From positions 115,676-179,675 of the forward strand of contig SVGY01000005.1 of the NCBI GenBank assembly GCA_015056145.1: a DNA stretch of 64,000 bases, in the 5' to 3' direction. The notes beneath the pieces were generated by a model. It ran no database searches. It had not been told where the DNA came from and saw nothing but the letters and a program-made list of their open reading frames with translations. This document shows positions 34,340-43,526 of the stretch, piece by piece. The DNA comes from Clostridiales bacterium. Lineage in GTDB: Bacteria; Bacillota; Clostridia; Christensenellales; Aristaeellaceae. Made by a program: the position numbers and the translations under genes. Every line of letters starts with the position of its first letter. Positions within the stretch are counted from its first letter, which is position 1.

Positions 34340-36543
34340 GGCGCATCCTCCTTTACCTGATAGATCAGATGCTCGCCATCATCATAGATGAGGGTGAACC
34401 GGCTGGCGATGGCATCGTAATTGATGCTGAAGAAATCGCTGTTTCGCTCGTAGGAGCTGATGTAGATATAATCCACGTCATACTGGTCATAAAGATAGCC
34501 GCTGGTTTCGGGATGCTCGAACATGGCCCGTACTTCCTGCTTGCGGGCGTAGGTATTGAAGCCGTGGAAGTACAGATAGGTATCGGCAGAGAGCACAACC
34601 GTGCGCCCTGCCAGGGAGCTGACCGGGTTCAGGTGCTGATTGCCGGTGAGCCACACGCTGTGCTCCGGTGTGTTCTCCTTGATGAACTCGGAAACCTCCA
34701 CATCCTGCCGGCTGTAGGCCTGATAATCGCTGACCCATTCCCGGGCCACCGTAAGCCCTGCGGAAAGGAAACAGCACACCAGAAACAGCGCCGCAATGAC
34801 CCGGCGGCCCGCAAGACCCCGGAGCTTTTCCCATATTTCCATGGCATAATCCGCAGCCATGGGCAGGCACAGGGCAAACCAGACGTAGATCAGCTTGTTG
34901 TTATCGTATTCGTTGGGCTGGAAGAGGATAAACTCCGATATGAGCAAAATCAGGAAGGCGCCGCAGGCAATGAGGCGGTTCTGCTTCACTCGACGGGTCT
35001 CCTCGTCTTCGGGCTCATCCTCCGGAGCGGGCCTGTGCAGGAAAAGCCGAAGCCCCAGCAGGAACATCAGCGGCATGCAGGCAATGTACAACGCCTTGTA
35101 GAGAAGCTCCATACCGTCTGTTTCCGCAGTGCCCATCACATCGGTGGAAAGGGTGCAGGCGATCACGCCCAGGGCCACGATCATCAGCCCGGGCAGCCAG
35201 CGCTTCAGCAAGGTACCCTTCTCGCCGGGCAGGGGCCGGAAGGCCGCCAGAAGAATCAGCAGATAAGGCAGGCCGATGTTTTTGATGTAGAACCAGAAAT
35301 AGTTGTCCACCAGTCCCCGCCCGCCCCGGTTATTGCACCAGTTGAACTGGAACCGGAGGAAGTGGTCGCTGCCGGTGGCCTGCCGGAAGGTGAAGAACAC
35401 CAGCTGAGGCACGGAAAGGGCCGCCGCCACCGAGGCGTAGATAAGCCAGGGCCGGAAGGTCTGCCAGCGTTCCTCTCCGGGGGCCGTGAAAACCGTATAG
35501 ATGCATGCCCCCAGGGAGAACAGCACCAGCGCAAGGTAACTGTGTGTATGGAGCAGGGGCAGGCCGCCTGCAAACAGGCCCATCAGCACCAGGGTACGGA
35601 CGCTGTGCTTCTCCTGCACGTCAGGCCTTGCCAGGGGCGGAACGAGCAGATTCAGGCAGGGCATCAGCATGGTCCAGCCGCCAAGAATGCCACGCTGGGG
35701 TACGAACATATCGCAGATCATGTTCACCCAGCGCAGGTTGTAGGGGTCGGGCTGATTGGTGGGGGTTTTGTAAAAGCCGTTCATCACCGTATGGAGATTG
35801 TCCCGGAGGGTGGTGGTGACGCCGTTTTGCACACTGCCGCAGAGGGTATGGAAAAAGCCCAGGCCGCCATTGAAAAACAGCAGGAAAAACGCCAGACAGG
35901 CCGCTCCCTTTCTGCGGCACAGCCTTAGGCAGAGAAGCGCAAAGCCGGTAAACACCAGCATCAGCATGAAGGTGCCGGTGAAGGCCATGGCATCGTTCAG
36001 CTCCATGCCCATCATGTACAGGGTGCTGGCAAAGGAATCGCTCAGATAGGGATAGGCCATGGTGGCCCCGGGCATCAGGCTGTTGTGCAGGGGAAATTTA
36101 GCGTTGACGATGCTGGTGCACACCGCCAGGTGCAGGCTCAGGTCGCCGTAAGTGCTCTGGCCCACATGAAGGCTGCCGTCCGCCGCTTCCCGGATGGAGT
36201 GGGTATATTCCAGATAGCCTCCCAGGATGGTCAGGGGGACTGCCGTAAGGCAAAGAAAAAGAAGCTGCTTCTTTTCCTCCTGGTCAAAGGGGCGGGCGGG
36301 GCGTTTATCCCGCAGGAACCATGCCCCTGCGCAGAGCAGCGCCAGAACGCCCGCCGCAAGGCCGTGGGCCAGATAGCTGAAGCGCACCCCGTAAGCAAAG
36401 AGCACCGGCAGCCACATCATAATAAACAGGCCCAGCGCAACGCCGATGTAGCTGCGCAGAACAGGTCCCAGCCTTGGCAGCATCAGCCAGGCAATAACCA
36501 GGCCGCCCAGCAGGAAAAATAGCAGATAGAGTATGGACAGCAC
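34336..36543 (-). CDS. Large multipass membrane protein, putative GT-C-type glycosyltransferase
   Basis: About 735 residues with 12 or more membrane helices and a C-terminal soluble part. Near residue 130 is GQSTYGDLSLHLAVCTSIV and then FPLHNSLMPGATMAYPYLSD. This loop (acidic residue after the first helix, then a P-rich 'fP..n....g..y' pattern) is typical of GT-C polyprenyl-phosphate-sugar glycosyltransferases. The frame opens with a TTG at 36558 that is itself part of the GGAGG site; the GTG at 36543 has eight-base spacing and is preferred. It heads a unit with the small gene and gtrA. The donor and acceptor cannot be told. Confidence 0.65.
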   Translation of the reverse strand: MLSILYLLFFLLGGLVIAWLMLPRLGPVLRSYIGVALGLFIMMWLPVLFAYGVRFSYLAHGLAAGVLALLCAGAWFLRDKRPARPFDQEEKKQLLFLCLTAVPLTILGGYLEYTHSIREAADGSLHVGQSTYGDLSLHLAVCTSIVNAKFPLHNSLMPGATMAYPYLSDSFASTLYMMGMELNDAMAFTGTFMLMLVFTGFALLCLRLCRRKGAACLAFFLLFFNGGLGFFHTLCGSVQNGVTTTLRDNLHTVMNGFYKTPTNQPDPYNLRWVNMICDMFVPQRGILGGWTMLMPCLNLLVPPLARPDVQEKHSVRTLVLMGLFAGGLPLLHTHSYLALVLFSLGACIYTVFTAPGEERWQTFRPWLIYASVAAALSVPQLVFFTFRQATGSDHFLRFQFNWCNNRGGRGLVDNYFWFYIKNIGLPYLLILLAAFRPLPGEKGTLLKRWLPGLMIVALGVIACTLSTDVMGTAETDGMELLYKALYIACMPLMFLLGLRLFLHRPAPEDEPEDEETRRVKQNRLIACGAFLILLISEFILFQPNEYDNNKLIYVWFALCLPMAADYAMEIWEKLRGLAGRRVIAALFLVCCFLSAGLTVAREWVSDYQAYSRQDVEVSEFIKENTPEHSVWLTGNQHLNPVSSLAGRTVVLSADTYLYFHGFNTYARKQEVRAMFEHPETSGYLYDQYDVDYIYISSYERNSDFFSINYDAIASRFTLIYDDGEHLIYQVKEDAP

Positions 36544-36564
36544 AATATCGTCCTCCAAAAAAGA

Positions 36565-37839
36565 TTATACGCTCAGCATGGAACGGAAAAACTGCACAGC
36601 AGTCTGAAGTGCGCCATCGGTAACGGTGCACAGGCCATAGCGGGCCTCCTCGCCGGTCACCATAAAGGGCGAAAACCGATAGGCCTTTGCACCCAGCGCC
36701 GTGTAGAAGCGGGCATCGGTGGTGCGGGGGCACAGGCAGGGTGCGATGATCACCTTTTCAAACTGGATCTCGATGGCGGTTTCCAGAGCATCCCAGCTTT
36801 CGCCACGGGCCTCGCTGCGGCGGCTGTGATCGTATTCCACCTGGGTTTCCAGGTTCAGCTCCGCATCCCGGAGCTGGCGGCGCAGCCTTCTGCGGATAGC
36901 TGCGGTTTTCTGGCCGGGAATGACCGTCTGGCGGAAGGAAAGCTCCGCCCGGGAGGCCGGCGATGCGGTCTCCCCCTTTGCCTCCATGCTGTACAGCGTC
37001 AGCCGGGATTCAAAAAACTGCTGCATCACCGACCGTTTGCGCCAAATAAGGCGGATCAGCGGGAAGGTAATGCGGGAATGATCCATTACAAAACGCTGGA
37101 ACCAGGGAGCCTTGCGGCTCATGGCACGGAGCATCTGCCGGGTGGCAGGGCACAGGCTCAGGCGGCAGGGCTTCTTTGCCAGCCTTGCGCCGGCGCAGAT
37201 GAGCCGCTCCACAGGGTGCACCTCGCCGGAAAGCTGTTTTTCATCAGCAGTTACCTTGCCAATGAGCAGGCCCTTTTCCGCAATGCCGATCAGGGCAAGG
37301 GGCGCATCTTTGGGCAGGAAGGTGCGGAAGGCATCCATGGTAGCATACCCGCCATGATCCAGAATAAAGCAGGGATTGATGCTCCGGCTGGCCAGATGGC
37401 CTGCCATTGCCTTTGCGCCCTCGCCGCCGCTGAGGCCGTCCATGCTCAGGCACAGGAACAGATCTCCGCCGGGGCGGTAGCCATCCCGGAGCAGTTCCTC
37501 CAGCGCCTCCAGCAATGCCACCAGATGGGCCCGGCTCAGGGATACGCACAGGGGCTGCTCCTTCATCTGGGGCACCACCTGAGGCGGCAATCCCCCTTCG
37601 ATATCCAGATGGGAGGTAAAAACCAGCGGGTCGGTCACATTGGCGCCGGCCAGCTCAATGAGCACGCTTCCCCGGGCAAACATCTTCTGCTCGGTTTTGG
37701 AAAACACCAGCGGATAGCACTGCCTCAAACTGGAAAGGGCCTCCGCCGCCCCCTCCGGGGTATAGCTGCCGTAGCCGGAAAGCCGCCGCAGGGCATCCCG
37801 GGCCCGGTCATAATTCAAAGGAGCCAGAAATTCGCTCAT
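36565..37839 (-). CDS. M20-like peptidase homologue with degenerate active site
   Basis: A 424-residue protein that aligns along its length with PM20D1/CPS1-type M20 metallopeptidases. VFTSHLDIEGG (about residue 73) keeps the first His-x-Asp. SLSRAHLVALLEALEELL (about 100) replaces the LDDK bridging-Asp segment. LSMDGLSGGEGAKAM (about 130) replaces the DEE catalytic Glu pair. FILDHGG (about 157) is kept. SGEVHPVE replaces the GHSS segment, and RFSPFMVTGEEARYG lacks an obvious C-terminal His ligand. Most metal and catalytic residues are missing, so it is probably a pseudoenzyme. It lies 21 bases upstream of the membrane protein gene, in the same direction. Confidence 0.65.
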   Translation of the reverse strand: MSEFLAPLNYDRARDALRRLSGYGSYTPEGAAEALSSLRQCYPLVFSKTEQKMFARGSVLIELAGANVTDPLVFTSHLDIEGGLPPQVVPQMKEQPLCVSLSRAHLVALLEALEELLRDGYRPGGDLFLCLSMDGLSGGEGAKAMAGHLASRSINPCFILDHGGYATMDAFRTFLPKDAPLALIGIAEKGLLIGKVTADEKQLSGEVHPVERLICAGARLAKKPCRLSLCPATRQMLRAMSRKAPWFQRFVMDHSRITFPLIRLIWRKRSVMQQFFESRLTLYSMEAKGETASPASRAELSFRQTVIPGQKTAAIRRRLRRQLRDAELNLETQVEYDHSRRSEARGESWDALETAIEIQFEKVIIAPCLCPRTTDARFYTALGAKAYRFSPFMVTGEEARYGLCTVTDGALQTAVQFFRSMLSV

Positions 37840-37931
37840 GGAAATAACACCTCCATGGGTTTATTATAATACAAATTCGTGATCAGCGGATGGATGTCCT
37901 TTGCTTTTTTACATTTGGGCGGCGCAGGGGT

Positions 37932-37967
37932 AAAAAATTCCCTGCCGGCATACTGATACCGGCAGGG
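37932..37967 (-). terminator. Terminator of the secreted protein gene at 38.0 kb
   Basis: Minus-strand stem CCCTGCCGG/CCGGCAGGG (37940-37967) followed by AATTTTTT, about 50 bases after the stop codon at 38019. Confidence 0.8.
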
Positions 37968-38018
37968 AAAATCTCATTCCATTTTGTTCAGGTGCGGCAC
38001 AGACCGGACAGGGGACGG

Positions 38019-38579
38019 TCAGTTCTTTATCGCCACATAGATGATGTAGCGATAGCTTCCGCTGTCGATAAATTCATAGCGCAGGTAGGTTTCATCGCTG
38101 ATGAAGGCATAGGCCTTGAGGCTCTCTTCATCCACGCCTTCCACGGTTTCCATGGTGTCAAAATCATCAGCGCAGATGTTGCCCAGCTCCAGCCACACGT
38201 TTTTGAGCATGTCGAAATCGTCGTCCTGCACCTCGATAACGCCGCTGATGAGGGTGGGGCTGGTGATCTCCCGGCAGTTATTGGTGTAAGTCCATCCCGA
38301 AGGGGTGGTATGCTGGCCGGAGATCTGGCTGCGTGCGGCGGTCATATCGGCGGCCACATCGTCCCAGGAAATGGGAAGGAACACGCAGATGGGATCCAGG
38401 CATACCTCAGGGGCTGCGGTGGCAAAAGGAATATCCACAGTAAAGCTGCCGGTGGAACCGCCCTCAGAATTGCCATTGGAACCGCCTTCGGAGAAAAAAA
38501 TGCCCTGGGCAAAACCGGTTACGGTTGCAGCCAGCAGGCACAGCGCCAGCAGAAGGGAAACCAGCATTTTCTTTTTCAT
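38019..38579 (-). CDS. Small secreted protein of unknown function
   Basis: A 186-residue exported protein with a signal peptide (MKKKMLVSLLLALCLLAATV) followed by GFAQGIFFSEGGSNGNSEGG, a Gly/Ser linker. The mature domain (residues 60-186) is acidic with strands such as DPICVFLPISWDDVAADM and YRYIIYVAIKN. The stretch just after the signal peptide, FAQGIFFSEG, closely resembles those of the proteins at 40.9 kb (FAQGLILTSG) and 42.4 kb (FASGIIFSQN), suggesting a shared processing or targeting element. AAAGGAG precedes the ATG at 38579. Function unknown. Confidence 0.7.
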   Translation of the reverse strand: MKKKMLVSLLLALCLLAATVTGFAQGIFFSEGGSNGNSEGGSTGSFTVDIPFATAAPEVCLDPICVFLPISWDDVAADMTAARSQISGQHTTPSGWTYTNNCREITSPTLISGVIEVQDDDFDMLKNVWLELGNICADDFDTMETVEGVDEESLKAYAFISDETYLRYEFIDSGSYRYIIYVAIKN

Positions 38580-38806
38580 GTTCGATTGCTCCTTTTCTTT
38601 GGTGGCTACATTGGAAGACCCGGAATCCGCTTCCGCTGCCACAGACAGCGACGGCGCATCCCGGCACAGATTCACCTGTTGTTTTCCTTATTATACAGGC
38701 GGGAATTTGTTTCTGTCAACATATTTCAACGCCTTGCCTGCTGCCCTCCCTTATGATATAGTTACAGGACGTACGCTTTCCCAATCCCGCAGAAAGGATT
38801 TTTCCC

Positions 38807-40195
38807 ATGCAGAAGACAAGACTGAGCCGCTATTTTGGCGACAGGGCCTTTTACAAAACCCTCATTGCACTGGCCGTGCCGGTGATCCTGCAAAACGGCC
38901 TGACAAACCTGGTCTCCCTTCTTGATAATGTTATGGTGGGCGCAGTGGGCACCGAGCAGATGTCCGGCGTATCCATCGTGAACCAGCTTTTGTTTGTTTT
39001 CAACCTGTGTATTTTCGGCGGTCTGTCCGGCGCAGGCATATTCACCGCCCAGTTTTTCGGCAAGAAGGACGTGGAGGGCATCCGCCACACCTTCCGCTTC
39101 AAGTTGCTGCTGGTGGCTGCGCTGTTTGTGCTGGGGGTCGGGGTGTTCCTCCGCTTCGGGGAGAACCTCATCGCCACTTACCTGCACGAAGGCAGCGAAA
39201 CCGGCGATATCGCCCTCACGGCAGAATACGGCTCCAAATACCTGCGGGTGATGCTCTGGGGCCTTCTGCCCTTTGCGCTTCAGCAGGTATACGCCAGCAC
39301 CCTGAGAGAAACCGGTGAAACCCTTCTGCCCATGAAGGCAGGCGTGGTAGCCATCGTTGTGAACCTGTGCCTTAACTATCTGCTGATCTTTGGCAAATTC
39401 GGCTTTCCCGTCATGGGCGTGGAGGGCGCTGCGCTGGCCACGGTCATCTCCCGGTATGTGGAATGCGCCATCATCCTTCTGTGGACTCACTTCCATGTGG
39501 AAAAGGCCCCCTTCATCCACGGTGCATACAAAAGCCTGCATGTGCCCGGAGCGCTGGCCGTCAACATCGTAAAAAAAGGCATGCCCCTGCTCATAAACGA
39601 GTTTCTCTGGTCCGCAGGTATGGCTACCCTTACCCAGTGCTATTCCACCCGGGGCCTTGCAGTGGTGGCGGGTCTGAATATCTGCTCCACCATATCCAAC
39701 CTCTTCAATGTGGTGTGGCTGTCCATGGGCACGGCGGTAAGCATCATCGTGGGTAAACACCTGGGTGCAAACGAAATCGAAGAGGCGGAAAACAGCTGCT
39801 GGCGCATTCTGGTTTTCGCCGTGCTCAGCGCACTGGGCATGGGCGCAGTGATGTTCGGCCTCTCCGGCGTTTTCCCCCTTCTGTACAACACCTCCGACGA
39901 AATCCGTTCCATTGCTGCGGGCCTTCTGAAGGTAGTGGCTGCATCCGGCCTTCTTCACGCCTTCAACCACGTTTCCTACTTCACCCTGCGCTCCGGAGGC
40001 AAAACCTGGATTACCTTCCTTTTCGACAGCGCTTATCTGTGGATCATTTCCATCCCCGTGGCCCGGGTGCTTTCCGTTTATACGACCCTGCCCATTGTGC
40101 TGGTATATTTCATCTGCCAGTTTGTGGATATTATCAAGTGCTTCCTGGGCTATATCCTGCTTAAGAAAAAGGTGTGGATCAACCGCATCGTGTAA
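38807..40195 (+). CDS. MATE-family efflux transporter
   Basis: A 462-residue transporter with 12 membrane helices in two halves. The family signatures are LAVPVILQNGLTNLVSLLDNVM (residues 22-43), GGLSGAGIFTAQFFGKKD (about 70) and, in the second half, KKGMPLLINEFLWSAGM (about 250) and MGTAVSIIVGKHLGAN (about 307). MATE proteins export cationic drugs or metabolites using sodium or proton gradients; the substrate here is unknown. GAAAGGA precedes the ATG at 38807. The gene is followed directly by the first cassette of the 190-base repeat array, whose last hairpin probably serves as the terminator. Confidence 0.9.
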   Translation: MQKTRLSRYFGDRAFYKTLIALAVPVILQNGLTNLVSLLDNVMVGAVGTEQMSGVSIVNQLLFVFNLCIFGGLSGAGIFTAQFFGKKDVEGIRHTFRFKLLLVAALFVLGVGVFLRFGENLIATYLHEGSETGDIALTAEYGSKYLRVMLWGLLPFALQQVYASTLRETGETLLPMKAGVVAIVVNLCLNYLLIFGKFGFPVMGVEGAALATVISRYVECAIILLWTHFHVEKAPFIHGAYKSLHVPGALAVNIVKKGMPLLINEFLWSAGMATLTQCYSTRGLAVVAGLNICSTISNLFNVVWLSMGTAVSIIVGKHLGANEIEEAENSCWRILVFAVLSALGMGAVMFGLSGVFPLLYNTSDEIRSIAAGLLKVVAASGLLHAFNHVSYFTLRSGGKTWITFLFDSAYLWIISIPVARVLSVYTTLPIVLVYFICQFVDIIKCFLGYILLKKKVWINRIV

Positions 40196-40224
40196 CGGCC
40201 CATCCGCATGCACAAAAATCAGTC

Positions 40225-40819
40225 AGGCCTTCCGTTTTCGGGAAGGCCTTTGGCTGTCAAAAAATGCGCAGGGTGCAGGGGGATCATCCCCCTGCCGGGT
40301 GTGGGCAGAGCCCATATTCCTTGTGCTGCAGCACTTTCAAGAAAGCACAGCGAGCACCGAAGGTGCAAGATTTGCGGCTTTGACTGACAAGAATGAGGTT
40401 TTTCCACAAGCTGAGGCCTTCCGTTTTTCGGGAAGGCCTCTGGCTGTCAAAAAATGCGCAGGGTGCAGGGGGATCATCCCCCTGCCGGGTGTGGGCAGAG
40501 CCCACATTCCTTGTGCCGCAGCACTTTCAAGAAAGCACAGCGAGCACCGAAGGCGCAAGATTTGCGGCTTTGATTGACAAGAATGAGGTTTTTCCACAAG
40601 CTGAGGCCTTCCGTTTTTCGGGAAGGCCTCTGGCTGTCAAAAAATGCGCAGGGTGCAGGGGGATCATCCCCCTGCCGGGTGTGGGCAGAGCCCACATTCC
40701 TTGTGCCGCAGCACTTTCAAGAAAGCACAGCGAGCACCGAAGGTGCAAGATTTGCGGCTTTGACTGACAAGAATAAGGTTTTTCCACAAGCTGAGGCCTT
40801 CCGTTTTTCGGGAAGGCCT
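40225..40819 (+). repeat. Array of three 164-base cores joined by four identical palindromic cassettes
   Basis: Cassettes with arms AGGCCTTCC/GGAAGGCCT lie at 40225-40249, 40414-40439, 40604-40629 and 40794-40819. The 164-base cores fill 40250-40413, 40440-40603 and 40630-40793. The period is 190 bases. The cores are almost identical to one another. The last cassette is followed by a T-run. The 728-base gap from 40196 to 40923 holds nothing else recognisable apart from the upstream region of the next gene. Open frames across the array in several phases are by-products of GC content. Confidence 0.9.
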
Positions 40820-40827
40820 TTTTTTCT
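40794..40827 (+). terminator. Last cassette of the array acting as terminator
   Basis: AGGCCTTCC/GGAAGGCCT hairpin followed by TTTTTTT. It is the only one of the four identical cassettes here with a full T-run, so it probably marks the original terminator of the MATE gene. Confidence 0.75.
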
Positions 40828-40923
40828 GCAACTGTGTAACAACCGGAAACGAAAAATATACAATCCGGGGAAAGTATGCTATTATATAAAAAACAGGAAA
40901 TTTCTATCAAAGGAGGCACCTAT

Positions 40924-42375
40924 ATGAAAAAGATTCTGGCTTTGATCCTTGCAATCATGATGCTCGCCGGGCTGACTCCCGCCTTTGCCCAGGGGCTGAT
41001 CCTCACATCTGGCAACAGCGAACCCGCAGCAGCCCCGTCCCTTCAGACGGAGACCATTACTCTGGATTGCGGACTCACCTTCTCCGTGCCGGTGGGCTGG
41101 AGCGATGGCCCGCTGCCCGCAGAGTTTCAGAACGAAAGCGAGCTGCTGACCCGCTATGATGCAGAAGGCCGCTTTATGGAGGTACTCTTCTCGGATTATT
41201 CCAAAGGCGAAACCTATGAAAGCCTGGCCGAAGCCATCAGCGAAGACGACACCTTTACCAATGTGGAAGTAAAAACCAGCGGCAAAGGGCAGAAGATCAT
41301 CTATACGGAAAGCACCACCGGCGATTACATCAGCATGCTGGTACTGGATGGCGAAGGTACCGCGTACCTTCTCAACTTCGGCACCTTCTATGACATGGCC
41401 ATTGTGGACGACCCCACCATGCAGGCCCTGACCGGGGCAAACATGGAAACCCTCCTGCTGGAAACCGCCTCCGACATTTCCCTTCCCGATACCAGCGATA
41501 TCCAGTACGAAACCGTAACCATGGAAGGGGATATTTCCTTCCCCTATCCCAGCCACTGGGCGTTCATCCCCAGCACCGACGAAATGATGGCCCAGCGCAT
41601 CTTTGCTGCCTTTGAGGACAAGGAGACCCACCGGGCCATGGAAGCACGGCTGGATTTCCTGGATGACGGCACCACCTTCGATGAGCAGCTGGCCGTGATG
41701 CAGGCGGACACGGACACCTACCAGAACGTGATCGGCGTACCGCTGGAAAACGGTACGGACATCATGGTCTTCATCCTCAGGGATGGAGTGGGCGCAGGCT
41801 ATGCTGTGCTGGACTGTGACGGCGACCTGTGCGTGTTCACCTTCCACCGCACCGACGGCGTTCCCTACTGGGATGATGAAGTGCTGATGATGATCATCTC
41901 CCACTGCGCCAGCAATACCATGACCCTGTACGAAAAGCCTTCCGTGGACAGCAGCAGCGACAGCCTGGAGCTGGAATACATCACCCTGGAAAACAGACTG
42001 GTGGTCCCCTGGCCCAAGGGCTGGAGCACCAGCTACAAGCAGGAGGATGAACTTTTCCGGGCGGAGGATCATGCAAACAGCAGGCTTTTCTATGTATCCA
42101 AGCTCAGCAGCTACGGCCTGACCACTGCCGACCAGCTCATGGACGCCCTTTCGCAAAGCGACCAGTTTGAAGACATGGAAGTGGTTCATACCAACAACTA
42201 CGGCATCGACATCCTCGTGGTGATACAAAACGAGGAAAGGATCTCCCTCACCTTCCCCGACGGCAACGGCTCCGCCTATGTTCTGGTCTTCGCCACCAGC
42301 GGTTCGCCCATTATGGAAGACGAGCTCATGATGAAGTTCATCGACGAGGCTGTGGATACTCTCAATCTCATCTGA
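40924..42375 (+). CDS. Secreted protein with three related domains
   Basis: A 483-residue exported protein with a signal peptide (MKKILALILAIMMLAGLTPAFA). Three domains of about 140-150 residues follow, each opening with a similar segment (ETITLDCGLTFSVPVGWSDG near 40, ETVTMEGDISFPYPSHWAFI near 195, EYITLENRLVVPWPKGWSTS near 350). Each contains a late strand-helix such as GDYISMLVLDGEGTAYLLNFG. The 'itl...l.vP.gW' start resembles PsbP/LpqN-like secreted domains; I do not assign a function. AAAGGAGG precedes the ATG at 40924. It pairs with the paralogue 39 bases downstream. Confidence 0.75.
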   Translation: MKKILALILAIMMLAGLTPAFAQGLILTSGNSEPAAAPSLQTETITLDCGLTFSVPVGWSDGPLPAEFQNESELLTRYDAEGRFMEVLFSDYSKGETYESLAEAISEDDTFTNVEVKTSGKGQKIIYTESTTGDYISMLVLDGEGTAYLLNFGTFYDMAIVDDPTMQALTGANMETLLLETASDISLPDTSDIQYETVTMEGDISFPYPSHWAFIPSTDEMMAQRIFAAFEDKETHRAMEARLDFLDDGTTFDEQLAVMQADTDTYQNVIGVPLENGTDIMVFILRDGVGAGYAVLDCDGDLCVFTFHRTDGVPYWDDEVLMMIISHCASNTMTLYEKPSVDSSSDSLELEYITLENRLVVPWPKGWSTSYKQEDELFRAEDHANSRLFYVSKLSSYGLTTADQLMDALSQSDQFEDMEVVHTNNYGIDILVVIQNEERISLTFPDGNGSAYVLVFATSGSPIMEDELMMKFIDEAVDTLNLI

Positions 42376-42414
42376 CCGCACACCCTTTCATAAGAATAGT
42401 AAGGAGAACTTGCC

Positions 42415-43425
42415 ATGAAAAAACTTACCGCACTCTTTATTGCTCTGCTTATGATGATGACCTGCGCCAGCGCCTTTGCCAGCGGAATCATCTTCAGCCA
42501 GAACGCTGCACCGGCGGCCACCGCCACCCCCGAACCCAGCAGCCTTCCGGTGTTCAATGGCGTGGTGGAGTACCAGACGATGCAGATGGATGACGGCCTC
42601 ACCTTCATCCTTCCCATGGACTGGACTACCTCCGTTCCCGTGGAGCTGCTGGAACAGGGTTATTTCTTCACCTGCACCAGCGAGGAAAACAATATCATCA
42701 TCGACGGCCGGGTGGAAAAGCTGCCGGAAAGCCGCACTCCCCAGCAGCAATACGAAGCCATGAAGGCTGACACCGCCGTATATATGGACTGCCTGCTGGC
42801 ATCCAACGCCATGGATGCCCAGGTCATTGCCTTTGCCTCGGTGGATCTGACCGAAATTGGCTGCTGCATCCTCAAGGATGACCGCAACGCAGTTTTCTTC
42901 ACCATCAGACATCTGGACGGCTCCACCCTGCTTGGCGATGATCTGACTGCCGACCTGGCTGCGGAGCTGAGCAACTTCGTCCACTTTTCTGCCCCCGCTG
43001 GCGCACAGGCCGCCGATCCTGCCATGGGTGTATACAATGGCAATTTCCACATGCCCCAACCGGAGGGCTGGATCACCATGGCCCTCAACGACACGGAACT
43101 GCTGCGCATGAAATCTCCGGACAGCAGCCTGTATTTCTACCTTCGCTTCAACCATTATGATAACAACCTGACCGTGGAGTCCATTCAGTACTCCTTTTCC
43201 ACGGCGGATCAAATTTCCAGTGCAGAAATCATCACCAACCAGCAGGGCCAGCGGATGGTCAAGGCAGACTTTGCTGACGGCACCTTCTCCGCTTTGATGA
43301 TTCCCGATGACCAGGGCAACGTGTACATCATCAGTTTTACCACCCAGGATGATGTCCCCCTTGCGGAAATCAGCGAATACCCCGACCTTCTTGACCTGGT
43401 GGTGGAAAACATCTTCGTAGACTGA
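42415..43425 (+). CDS. Secreted protein with two related domains (paralogue of the upstream gene)
   Basis: A 336-residue exported protein (MKKLTALFIALLMMMTCASA) followed by FASGIIFSQN and a Pro/Ala-rich linker. Two domains of the same type as in the gene upstream begin at EYQTMQMDDGLTFILPMDW (about residue 51) and YNGNFHMPQPEGWITMALND (about 207). Each ends in a strand-helix unit (YIISFTTQDDVPLAEISEYP). Probably co-transcribed with the upstream gene and ended by the terminator at 43451. Function unknown. Confidence 0.75.
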   Translation: MKKLTALFIALLMMMTCASAFASGIIFSQNAAPAATATPEPSSLPVFNGVVEYQTMQMDDGLTFILPMDWTTSVPVELLEQGYFFTCTSEENNIIIDGRVEKLPESRTPQQQYEAMKADTAVYMDCLLASNAMDAQVIAFASVDLTEIGCCILKDDRNAVFFTIRHLDGSTLLGDDLTADLAAELSNFVHFSAPAGAQAADPAMGVYNGNFHMPQPEGWITMALNDTELLRMKSPDSSLYFYLRFNHYDNNLTVESIQYSFSTADQISSAEIITNQQGQRMVKADFADGTFSALMIPDDQGNVYIISFTTQDDVPLAEISEYPDLLDLVVENIFVD

Positions 43426-43450
43426 CCTCCACTGCAACTGAACCTCCACA

Positions 43451-43486
43451 CCCCTGCGGATGCCTTGCATCTGCAGGGGTTTTTTA
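43451..43486 (+). terminator. Intrinsic terminator after the secreted-protein pair
   Basis: CCCCTGC/GCAGGGG outer arms with GATGC/GCATC inside (43451-43479), followed by TTTTTTAT, 26 bases after the stop codon. Confidence 0.85.
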
Positions 43487-43526
43487 TCAGGCAGATTTCC
43501 TTCCCCCTGTATATAATACAAAAAGA

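Noticed and set aside
40222..40793. Open frames of 60-130 codons across the 164-base core copies, repeated at all five loci
   Set aside because: Several frames on both strands are open at once because the core is GC-rich, none has a ribosome site, and they change frame between copies.
40225..40819. CRISPR array
   Set aside because: The constant part is 164 bases and the variable part is 26 bases, palindromic and identical within the locus. No cas genes are present.
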